From: Granulosicoccus sp045106475
Lineage (GTDB): Bacteria > Pseudomonadota > Gammaproteobacteria > Granulosicoccales > Granulosicoccaceae
Length of the DNA stretch: 64,000 nt
Direction: 5' to 3'
NCBI GenBank assembly: GCA_045106475.1
Contig: JBGCEO010000054.1
Coordinates: 1 to 64,000 of the forward strand
In this document: positions 36,915 through 44,433 of the stretch, piece by piece
Layout: every line of letters starts with the position of its first letter
Numbering within the stretch: position 1 is the stretch's first letter
Position numbers and translations under genes: made by a program
Notes under the pieces: generated by a model
The model's database searches: none
What the model was told of the DNA's origin: nothing
Seen by the model: only the letters and a program-made list of their open reading frames with translations

Positions 36915-37000
36915 ATATAATCCACAATAACGCGCAGTAGTGCGATCTCAGAGTTTTTTCGCCTGAGTACCCGAGAATCTTGCTGCCGAGGTTTTAATTC

Positions 37001-37696
37001 CTAATGGGCGGCAAATTGCAATTGATCCTCACCACCGGAGGCAGCGGCCAACTTATCCCGGAAAGCAGCGGCGAGATGCCTGATATGCTCATCCAGAAGT
37101 GATGTCGCCAGATCTGCCTTTTTGGCCCGAGCGGCATCGATCACTGCTATGTGCTGATTCATTGAGCGATCTGTGTTTTCACTCATGATCGTGAAAAGGT
37201 GAGTCCGCAATGCCTTAAGAGGCGAGATTGTATGGTTATAGGATTTTGTTAGTACTCGGTTGTCTGCACTTTCTATGATCACCTGGTGTAATTGCTGGTC
37301 CCACGAGGTGTATGCGTGGAGATCATTTGCATCCAAAGCTTTATGCATTTCAACGCTTATTCTATTCAATTGCCGCATTAGCTCCTTGTAATTGCGCTCA
37401 ATTCCCAGACGCAGTGCAGCTGTCTCCAGAATAGAACGTTGCTCACACAGTTCATCAACAATACGCAAATCCGGTGTGAACACAAACGATCCCCGTTTCG
37501 GGGAAATGGTGACAAGCCCTTCTGACTGCAATGCAGCCAACGCGTCACGTACCGGAGAGCGACTGACGCCCAGGGTATCTGCCAGTCGTTGTTCTGATAA
37601 CTTCGAACCCAACGGAAGCTCGCCGGAAACAATGGCTTCACGGATTTTTTCCACCGTCACCTCCATCAGAGACTTCGGTTGATCGACTGGTTGCAT
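37001..37696 (-). CDS. GntR-family transcriptional regulator, FCD subfamily
   Basis: 231 aa. N-terminal GntR winged helix (about 9-72) with TVEKIREAIVSGELPLGSKLSEQ-like start, recognition helix LGVSRSPVRDALAALQSEGLV and wing KRGSFVFTPD; C-terminal FCD all-helical ligand domain (about 78-215) with DxxLH-type metal residues in SWDQQLHQVIIE and HIAVIDAARAKKADLA and a final histidine in EHIRHL. FCD regulators usually respond to small carboxylates or hydroxyacids. Located between the FAD-linked dehydrogenase and the MBL-tctCBA operon, both of which carry the same palindrome, so it most likely controls both. Confidence 0.9.
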   Translation of the reverse strand: MQPVDQPKSLMEVTVEKIREAIVSGELPLGSKLSEQRLADTLGVSRSPVRDALAALQSEGLVTISPKRGSFVFTPDLRIVDELCEQRSILETAALRLGIERNYKELMRQLNRISVEMHKALDANDLHAYTSWDQQLHQVIIESADNRVLTKSYNHTISPLKALRTHLFTIMSENTDRSMNQHIAVIDAARAKKADLATSLLDEHIRHLAAAFRDKLAAASGGEDQLQFAAH

Positions 37697-37785
37697 ACGG
37701 GACTGTCCTTCGTTGTCTGGTTGGCTGCCGCTTTGGCAAGGCTTCTAACGTCAATTTAGCATGCCACATTGTTCTTTACTTACAC

Positions 37786-37808
37786 ATCTACCATATTGTA
37801 TGGTAGAT
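37786..37808. promoter_or_regulatory. Perfect palindromic operator between GntR gene and MBL-tct operon
   Basis: ATCTACCATA (37786-37795), TTG, TATGGTAGAT (37799-37808): ten-base arms with no mismatch. It is about 90 bp upstream of the regulator start and 100 bp upstream of the MBL-fold gene. The TACCATA half-site recurs upstream of the FAD-linked dehydrogenase. Confidence 0.8.
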
Positions 37809-37909
37809 TCACAAATGATTATCAGGCTTAGAGGCCCCTCTCTGTTACAAGGGTCTGACAATGTGCAATTTGGCGCTATAGAACTTAAGCTTTTCTGGGA
37901 GGAAATGTA

Positions 37910-38881
37910 ATGAGGATTTTGCCAAAGACCATAAAAAATATGTTGTACGGCACCACCTTGGTGGCGTTGATTGCTGGCGGAAATGTATCAGCCGAATCTT
38001 TGTTCGACGGCTGCCCGTCCTCCCCCATCATGCAGCGATTTGTCGAATTCGGTAAATCCGGAAAAATGCCTAAAGACTTGGGCAAATGGCTCAACACTCC
38101 TGCCGATCAAAAGATCGAACCCTGGCAACCCTTCGACAACGTTCACTTTGTGGGTGTCTGCTGGGTGTCAGCCTGGCTGGTGCATACCGATGACGGCGTG
38201 ATCATGATCGACGGGCTATATGGACCGTTTAAACAGATGATTGTTGATAATATCCAAAAGACGGGAACGGATCTCTCGGATATCAAATACGTTTTGATGA
38301 CGCATGGGCATTTTGATCATGTCGGCGGCGCTGCGGCGCTGAAACCCGTTTTGCCCAACGCAAAATTCGTTATGACTCAAAAGGGCTGGGATGAAGCGAT
38401 TCAATCATCAGCTAAATCGAAAGGTAGTCGCCGGGCCTGGGACATGATCGAACCAGAGATGGTCGTTGCCGACGGAGATGAGATCTCGGTTGGCGATAAC
38501 ACCTTCACGGTAATCGAAACGCCAGGACATACCTGGGGCACGGCATCGTATCTGTACAATGTGAAGGATGGAGACAACACCCACCGCGCAATCACCATCG
38601 GTGGCCTTGGACTTAATGCGATCGATGGGCCTGCGCAGGTCGAAGCTTATATCGAAAGCGTCGATCGCGTGCGCGACCTTGTAGAGGCCGAAAGTAATTC
38701 TGTTGAAGTGCATCTGACCACACATGGGTTTTCAGCCGGCTTGGATGAAAATCGCCAGGAACACATGACTCGCAAGGCAGGAGAACCCAATGTGTTCGTC
38801 GACTCAGAGGCAATTCTCACGCAGGTAGCCGGGCTTCGTTCACGGGCAGTAACGCGCCTGGCTTTTGAAAACTCAAAATAG
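37910..38881 (+). CDS. Periplasmic metallo-beta-lactamase-fold hydrolase, subclass-B3-like
   Basis: 323 aa with a signal peptide (cleavage about residue 28, NVSA-ES) and a GGAGG SD. The MBL zinc ligands are H132, H134, D136, H137 in THGHFDHVGG, H207 in TPGHTWGTAS and H272 in TTHGFSAG. Sequence pattern (VCWVSAWLVHTDDGVIMIDGLYG) recalls subclass B3 lactamases, but the gene opens a tripartite-tricarboxylate-transporter operon, which points to a periplasmic lactonase or esterase that prepares the transported acid. Antibiotic hydrolysis cannot be judged from sequence. Followed after 33 bp by tctC. Confidence 0.85.
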   Translation: MRILPKTIKNMLYGTTLVALIAGGNVSAESLFDGCPSSPIMQRFVEFGKSGKMPKDLGKWLNTPADQKIEPWQPFDNVHFVGVCWVSAWLVHTDDGVIMIDGLYGPFKQMIVDNIQKTGTDLSDIKYVLMTHGHFDHVGGAAALKPVLPNAKFVMTQKGWDEAIQSSAKSKGSRRAWDMIEPEMVVADGDEISVGDNTFTVIETPGHTWGTASYLYNVKDGDNTHRAITIGGLGLNAIDGPAQVEAYIESVDRVRDLVEAESNSVEVHLTTHGFSAGLDENRQEHMTRKAGEPNVFVDSEAILTQVAGLRSRAVTRLAFENSK

Positions 38882-38914
38882 ACTTATAACCATAAATCCA
38901 AACGGAGGAATACC

Positions 38915-39862
38915 ATGAAACTCAGAACGAAATTTATTGCTATTGCAGCCACGGCGATGATGGCCTTAGCAGCTCCAGCGACAGCACAAGATTGGGCACC
39001 TGATGGCCCCCTGACCATTCAGATCGGCTTTGGCGCTGGTGGATCAACAGACACGATGGGCCGTGTTTTGGCTAAAGTGATGGAAGACAACACCGGTTGG
39101 AACATCGTGGTTGAGAATAAACCCGGAGGTGGCGGTGTTGCCATGTTCACGGGTTTGTCGCAAATGCCTGCACGGGGCAACACCATTGGCATGGGAGTCA
39201 GCATTCCAGTACTGGTTCAGCTGGTACAACGTGGCGATCAACTGCCGTTCACTCAGGATGACTTCGACTATCTAGGTACAATTGCCAAAGCTGAGTTAGC
39301 ACTGGTTGCCAGTAAAGATGCCCCGTTTGATGATCTGGAAGGCATGATCGCTTACGCCAAAGAACAAGGTCAGCTGCCCGTTGCAACCATGGCACCACCG
39401 CAGGTTCTCGTAATGAAAGCCACCACTAGATCCACTGGTGCTGACTTCAATCTGGTGACCGCAGACGGCGGTGCTGAAGTTATCAAATTGATCCTTGGCG
39501 GCCAGGTACTCGCAGGCTTTGCATCCGGTGAGCATTTCCCATACCTGGAATCAGGCGATATGAAGGTTATCGCAGGTGCCAACCAAGAGCGTCTTACCTA
39601 TGCACCTGATGTAAAAACATTTGTCGATAATGGCATCGGTGTTTTTGTTGATCCAGTGTTCTTCCTCGCCATGACCAAGGGAACTGATCCGGCGGCTGTC
39701 AAAGCTATTGCGGCGGCAGTTGACGAAGCAGTCAAGTCCGACGACGTGGCCGAGATTGTTCAGAACGCAGTTAAAGGCGCACCGATTAATCTGGGCCCCG
39801 AGGGTACTCAACAGATGATGACGGATGGTTTGGCTGCTGCGAAAATTCTGTTCGTTAAATAA
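38915..39862 (+). CDS. tctC: Tripartite tricarboxylate transporter binding protein (TctC/Bug family)
   Basis: 315 aa, signal peptide MKLRTKFIAIAATAMMALA to about residue 24 (ATA-QD), SD GGAGG. Bug-family features are IQIGFGAGGSTDTMGRVLAK, VENKPGGGGVAMF, GEHFPYLESGDMKVIAG and DPVFFLAMTKGTDPAAVKAI. The family binds tricarboxylates, aromatic acids, amino acids and other carboxylates in the periplasm. A strong hairpin follows the gene and separates it from tctB, consistent with higher expression of the binding protein. Confidence 0.9.
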   Translation: MKLRTKFIAIAATAMMALAAPATAQDWAPDGPLTIQIGFGAGGSTDTMGRVLAKVMEDNTGWNIVVENKPGGGGVAMFTGLSQMPARGNTIGMGVSIPVLVQLVQRGDQLPFTQDDFDYLGTIAKAELALVASKDAPFDDLEGMIAYAKEQGQLPVATMAPPQVLVMKATTRSTGADFNLVTADGGAEVIKLILGGQVLAGFASGEHFPYLESGDMKVIAGANQERLTYAPDVKTFVDNGIGVFVDPVFFLAMTKGTDPAAVKAIAAAVDEAVKSDDVAEIVQNAVKGAPINLGPEGTQQMMTDGLAAAKILFVK

Positions 39863-39875
39863 GTAAAGTAACGAG

Positions 39876-39905
39876 GCTGCCCCTTACCAGACGTATTGGG
39901 GCAGC
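39876..39905 (+). terminator. Intercistronic hairpin after tctC
   Basis: GCTGCCCC (39876-39883) and GGGGCAGC (39898-39905) form a perfect 8-bp stem with a 14-nt loop. There is no T-tract, so it is more likely an mRNA-stabilising 3' hairpin or weak terminator than a full stop; the operon continues into tctB. Confidence 0.65.
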
Positions 39906-39932
39906 TCCTTCTCAACTCTGTTGGAAGAAAAC

Positions 39933-40358
39933 ATGGCTTTGAATGCTGATCGCATTTCCGGAACAGTCTTTCTCCTCTTCGGGCTGGCAATGTACTTCTT
40001 TGTTATTCCCAATTACGTGGAAACTGTTGACGAAGGGAATCTTGCACCAGCAACCCTTCCAAACATTATCTCACTCGTGCTCGCAGTCAGTGGAGCACTG
40101 CTGATGATAAAACCTACAGACTACAAAGGGCGGGATTCAGTACTGATTGCCAGAACGGCCCTTTACGTCGGCCTGTTGACTGCCGGCATCTATGCGATGT
40201 CGTTATTTGGATTCGAATACGTCGCACCGGTGCTGGCGCTTGCCATTATGTGGTTCATCGGCGAACGTCGCCCCCTTTGGTTGGCTCTCGGGGTCATAGT
40301 CATGCCTGCGATAATCTGGTTCCTTGTGACTCAGATGCTTGGACGTGCGTTGCCTTAA
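39933..40358 (+). CDS. tctB: Tripartite tricarboxylate transporter small permease (TctB)
   Basis: 141 aa from ATG 39933, preceded by GGAAG; a TTG four codons upstream is in frame but overlaps that SD. Four hydrophobic segments (about 8-26, 40-58, 75-95, 98-135) and the early motif ISGTVFLLFGLAMYFFVIP are typical of TctB. It partners with TctA, whose gene starts 11 bp downstream. Confidence 0.87.
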   Translation: MALNADRISGTVFLLFGLAMYFFVIPNYVETVDEGNLAPATLPNIISLVLAVSGALLMIKPTDYKGRDSVLIARTALYVGLLTAGIYAMSLFGFEYVAPVLALAIMWFIGERRPLWLALGVIVMPAIIWFLVTQMLGRALP

Positions 40359-40369
40359 GGTAGTTAACC

Positions 40370-41872
40370 ATGGTCGAATTTTCCACTATTCTTGCCGGTT
40401 TTGGCGACGCGTTTACGCTCTACAACTTAGTCTTTGTATTGTTTGGAGTAGTGCTCGGCCAGTTCGTCGGCGCTGTGCCTGGCATTGGTCCGATCATGGC
40501 CATGGCGATAGCAATACCCTTTACCTTCGGTCTTGACCCTCTACCTGCAATTGCATTCCTCGTTGGTGTTAACAAAGGAGGACTTGTAGGCGGAGCTGTA
40601 CCTGCGGTGCTGATGAACACACCGGGCACACCGGATGCGGCGGCTACCGCTATGGATGGATATCCGCTAGCAAAGCAAGGCAAGCCATTGAAGGCTACAA
40701 AGATGGCTCTTTTTTCTTCAATCACTGGCGATACATTCAGTGACATAGTATTGATAACTGTATCAGCGCCACTGGCTGTTATGGCCTTGAGAATGGGCCC
40801 CATCGAGATTTTCGCGCTGATGATTTTTGCCTTTTCAGTGCTTGCGGGGCTGATCGGCAACTCTCTTATCAAAGGTATCATTGCCGCCTGTCTAGGCTTA
40901 TTAGCTGCGTCAATCGGACAGGATCCTGAAAACTTCACACCGCGATTGATCTTTGGTCATTGGGATTTGTTCAATGGTCTGGCGCTGCCGTCGGTTGCTA
41001 TCGGCATGTTGGCTATCTCCGAAATTTTGCATCGTTTGTCAGAAGCACATGGCAACATGCGACCGACCATTGTTGCCAAAGAGACGGGGAATCCGGATGA
41101 TCAGCGCGTAACATGGCTTGAGTACTGGTCATGTCGCTACACGATGTTGCGTGGCGCAGCGATTGGCACCGTTCTTGGCGCCCTACCGGGAATCGGTTCA
41201 ACAGCTGCCGCTTTTATGTCTTATGCAATGACGAAAGCATCCTCGAAAGACCCCAGCAGTTTCGGTAAAGGCAATATCCAGGGAATCGCAGCGTCAGAGT
41301 CGGCAAATTCGGCTGTAGTTGGCGCAAACCTTATCCCGCTGCTCACCTTGGGCATACCTGGAAGCGTTGGTGCTGCACTTATTGTCAGCGCGTTCATGAT
41401 CCATGGTATGCAACCCGGGCCACTGTTATTTGAGAATCAGGGGCGCCTTGTTTACGGCCTCTTCGGCGCGATGGTTATGGCAAATTTCATCAATCTCTGG
41501 GTGGGCCAGCTAGGCTTGAGGCTTTGGGTCAAAGTGGTATCAGCGCCCGAATCCATCATATTCTCATCGGCACTTCTGCTTTGCTTTGTAGGCGTTTCAA
41601 TGGCAACCAGTGGCCTGTTTGGGGTTGCCATCATGCTGATATTTGCTGTGGTTGGGTACTTGTTGTCAAGCTTTGGCTATTCACTGGTTATTTTCATCAT
41701 CGCTTTTTTCCTGGGCCCACGGTTTGAAAAATCCATCGCTCAGTCATTGGCGCTGACCAATGGCGATCTCACCCAGATCCTGAAAAGTCCTATAGCCGTA
41801 GCGTTGCTCGTTCTGTCGGTGGTCTCAGCGGTTTGGTTCTTGAAGAAAAACAAGCAAGAGAAAATGCCGTGA
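40370..41872 (+). CDS. tctA: Tripartite tricarboxylate transporter large permease (TctA)
   Basis: 500 aa, about twelve hydrophobic segments. Family hallmarks are GVVLGQFVGAVPGIGPIMAM, GGAVPAVLMNTPGTPDAAAT, GALPGIGSTAAAFMSYAM, GIAASESANSAVVGANLIPLLTLGIPGS and FLGPRFEKSIAQSL. It is the ion-driven transport subunit. Length matches TctA (about 500 aa). The last coding residues are followed by 50 bp before the universal-stress-protein gene. Confidence 0.93.
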   Translation: MVEFSTILAGFGDAFTLYNLVFVLFGVVLGQFVGAVPGIGPIMAMAIAIPFTFGLDPLPAIAFLVGVNKGGLVGGAVPAVLMNTPGTPDAAATAMDGYPLAKQGKPLKATKMALFSSITGDTFSDIVLITVSAPLAVMALRMGPIEIFALMIFAFSVLAGLIGNSLIKGIIAACLGLLAASIGQDPENFTPRLIFGHWDLFNGLALPSVAIGMLAISEILHRLSEAHGNMRPTIVAKETGNPDDQRVTWLEYWSCRYTMLRGAAIGTVLGALPGIGSTAAAFMSYAMTKASSKDPSSFGKGNIQGIAASESANSAVVGANLIPLLTLGIPGSVGAALIVSAFMIHGMQPGPLLFENQGRLVYGLFGAMVMANFINLWVGQLGLRLWVKVVSAPESIIFSSALLLCFVGVSMATSGLFGVAIMLIFAVVGYLLSSFGYSLVIFIIAFFLGPRFEKSIAQSLALTNGDLTQILKSPIAVALLVLSVVSAVWFLKKNKQEKMP

Positions 41873-41922
41873 GAAATCACACGCTATCCATATTCATTTT
41901 CTTGAGCTCAACTGAAACATAG

Positions 41923-42741
41923 ATGTCAATCAGATCCATACTCAGTGCTTACAGTGGCGATGCCTCTAAAGGCAGCGGCTTGCGACACGCACTAAGACTG
42001 GCCAAACATCATGATGCATGGCTCACTGGTGTGTTGCGCCATCATCAGAGCAACCTTGAGCGGACATTGGTTGGTTCAGTGCCAAAAAGCCTGCTGAAGA
42101 CATTTTTCGAGGCCGAGCAATTGCGGTTCGAAGAGATTTCCGAGAGATTCCGGACGATCACTACAGCCGCAGGTTTTGCAGACAGGTGTGACTTCGTCAA
42201 CCTCGACACCGAAAAAGGTACCTCGCTTTCAGAATTTGCTCGCTCGTTTGATCTGATTGTCACCGGTGCGCATTCGCAATACCAAAGTGAAGCACATATG
42301 TCGGTTAACCCGGATCTCATTGCTCTGCGCAGTGGACGTCCGGTGCTGGTGGTACCGGATGAATACCATGCCGAAGGACTGGCTGAGCATGCTCTGGTAG
42401 CCTGGGACGGAAAACGTTCCTCTGCCAGAGCAATCGGCGATGCCATGACCGGCCTGGAGGACAAGGCGAAAGTAACGCTACTAACAGTAGGCGTGAAGCC
42501 GGTACGAGGGACCGACTACCTGCTGCGCAACCTTGAGCGTCACGGCATTGATGCCCACATTCTGTTGCAACCCCGGCAAGCTTCTATCGCCGAAACCATT
42601 CTCTCTGCCGCGCAAGACGTGTCAGCGAAACTGGTGGTCATGGGCGCCTACGAACATAGTAAGTTCAGGGAGGATGTGTTCGGCGGTGTGACAACGGACG
42701 TCATTCGAAAAGCGGAAGTTCCGGTCTTTATATCTCACTAA
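41923..42741 (+). CDS. Universal stress protein, tandem UspA type
   Basis: 272 aa, two UspA-like halves. The first (about 1-145) begins SIRSILSAYSGDASKGSGLRHALRLAK; the second contains AWDGKRSSARAIGDAM and the nucleotide-loop region VVMGAYEHSKFREDVFGGVTTDVI followed by the hydrophobic end VPVFIS. The G-x2-G-x9-GxV type ATP motif is only partly kept. Usp genes are often found at the end of TctCBA or TRAP operons, possibly coupling transport to energy state. Same strand as tctA and the TPP-enzyme gene, so likely in the operon. Confidence 0.85.
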   Translation: MSIRSILSAYSGDASKGSGLRHALRLAKHHDAWLTGVLRHHQSNLERTLVGSVPKSLLKTFFEAEQLRFEEISERFRTITTAAGFADRCDFVNLDTEKGTSLSEFARSFDLIVTGAHSQYQSEAHMSVNPDLIALRSGRPVLVVPDEYHAEGLAEHALVAWDGKRSSARAIGDAMTGLEDKAKVTLLTVGVKPVRGTDYLLRNLERHGIDAHILLQPRQASIAETILSAAQDVSAKLVVMGAYEHSKFREDVFGGVTTDVIRKAEVPVFISH

Positions 42742-42778
42742 ACAGCAGTCAGTAATTGAGCTTTGAGTAAACAAATCA

Positions 42779-44407
42779 ATGTCAGCTAACAAAGAGTATA
42801 TGTACCAGTCCATTGCGCAAGCCGTTCGCGATCAGGGCATTGATACCCTGTTTGGACTTGTAGGAGATGCCAATCTGTTCATGGCGAACCACTTTGTCAA
42901 CGGCTGCGGTGGGAAAATGGTTCCAGCAGTTCACGAAGGTGGTACGGTTTTGATGGCGCAGGCATATACACAATCCAGTGGTAAAGTCGGTGTCGCCACT
43001 GTTACTCAAGGGCCGGGGCTAACCAATTGCTTTACAGCCTTACGAGAAGGCGTGGTTGCACGCCGACCCATGATCCTTTTGTGCGGGGATACACCAGTGA
43101 CTGCTCCGTTTCACCCTCAAAACATAGATCAGCGCGAAGTTGTCAAAGCCACCGGTGCAGGATTTGAACAAGTTCAAGCTCCCGACACAGCCTCACGCGA
43201 TGTCGCTAATGCGTTTTACCGCGCGCGCAAAGAAGGCAGGCCAATCGTTGTCAACATCCCTTCTGATTTTATGTGGGCAGAGGTCCAACATCAAACGGTT
43301 GTCTTTCAGTTTCCAGAATCAGCCACCGTCATTACCGAAGGCCCGGCGCATGAAGAGGCCATCGGTATGATTGCTTCAGCCAAACGTCCTTTGATTCTGG
43401 CTGGTGCTGGTGCTGTTTCAGCCAAAGAGAACCTGATCGCCTTAGCCGAACGCATGGAGGCTCCCCTTGCAACAACATTAAAAGGCACCGGCTTGTTTGC
43501 AGGACATGCCAACAACATTGGCTATTTTGGAACACTGAGCACAGCAGAGGCCTATGACGTTATTGCCGCTGCTGATTGTATTGTTGTATTTGGCGCCTGG
43601 ATGCATTTTCTGACAACCGATCGAGGCGAACTTTTAAAAGGCAAACGTGTCATTCAGATCAACAACAATCCATCTGATGTCGGAACGTTCTATCAACCCG
43701 ACGTAGTGTTGATAGCAGATGCAGCTCAAACTGCTGACAACATTCTCTATTGGTTAGACGAAGCTGAAATTGCACCTTCGGGTTTTGCCAAGGAGTTGCC
43801 TTCACACAATATAGCGGCACACCCGAAAGGCGACCCTGACAAGTCCACAGAAGGGTTTATCTCCCTGGAATACGCACTGGATCGTTTAAACGAAACGCTA
43901 CCCGCTAATCGAATCATGCTTACCGATGGCGGACGCTACATTACCGAGGTGTGGTGCCGTGTCGATGTACCAGACCCAAACAGTTTTCACATGAGTGATA
44001 ACTTCGCCGCCATTGGTCAGGGAATGCAACAGGCGATCGGCGCCGCGCACGGTGATCCAGGCAGACCAACCGTTCTTTTTATGGGGGACGGAGGTTTTAT
44101 GATGGGAGGCATGAATGAGTTCAACACCGCCGTGCGAGCGAAGTGCGATTTGATCGTAGTTATCTGCAACGATTCTGCATATGGTGCAGAGCATATTCAG
44201 ATGCTCGATAGGAATATGGATCCTTCGCTGACTGAATTTAACTGGCCCTCATTCGCAGAAATCGCACGCTCACTTGGTGGAGAAGGTGTGGAGGTGACAT
44301 CACCAGAAGAACTAGAGCTAGCGATTAGAGCCATCGACGATCGAAATGGCCCAATCATTGTGGAGTTGAAACTTGATCCAAACCAGGTTCCTCGCATGCG
44401 GATGTGA
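42779..44407 (+). CDS. TPP-dependent enzyme of the acetolactate synthase / decarboxylase superfamily
   Basis: 542 aa. PYR domain with the catalytic glutamate in PAVHEGGTVLMAQAYT, GVATVTQGPGLTNC and LLCGDTPV; a central domain; PP domain with GDGGFMMGGMNEFNTAV and the Mg-TPP asparagine in NDSAYGAEH. The FAD-binding residues of true acetolactate synthases are not obvious. Substrate candidates from the superfamily include 2-oxoacid decarboxylases and acyl-CoA lyases. It follows the MBL-tctCBA-Usp genes on the same strand with 37 bp spacing, suggesting that it acts on the imported acid or its oxidised 2-oxo form, which the FAD-linked dehydrogenase in the same presumed regulon could make. Confidence 0.83.
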   Translation: MSANKEYMYQSIAQAVRDQGIDTLFGLVGDANLFMANHFVNGCGGKMVPAVHEGGTVLMAQAYTQSSGKVGVATVTQGPGLTNCFTALREGVVARRPMILLCGDTPVTAPFHPQNIDQREVVKATGAGFEQVQAPDTASRDVANAFYRARKEGRPIVVNIPSDFMWAEVQHQTVVFQFPESATVITEGPAHEEAIGMIASAKRPLILAGAGAVSAKENLIALAERMEAPLATTLKGTGLFAGHANNIGYFGTLSTAEAYDVIAAADCIVVFGAWMHFLTTDRGELLKGKRVIQINNNPSDVGTFYQPDVVLIADAAQTADNILYWLDEAEIAPSGFAKELPSHNIAAHPKGDPDKSTEGFISLEYALDRLNETLPANRIMLTDGGRYITEVWCRVDVPDPNSFHMSDNFAAIGQGMQQAIGAAHGDPGRPTVLFMGDGGFMMGGMNEFNTAVRAKCDLIVVICNDSAYGAEHIQMLDRNMDPSLTEFNWPSFAEIARSLGGEGVEVTSPEELELAIRAIDDRNGPIIVELKLDPNQVPRMRM

Positions 44408-44433
44408 TCAAAGACCGTTCCGGTTTTCAATAC

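Noticed and set aside
37910..38881. Antibiotic-resistance metallo-beta-lactamase
   Set aside because: Zinc ligands fit the fold, but the gene is the first of a TctCBA operon with its own operator, and lactonase/esterase relatives share the same ligands; resistance cannot be claimed.
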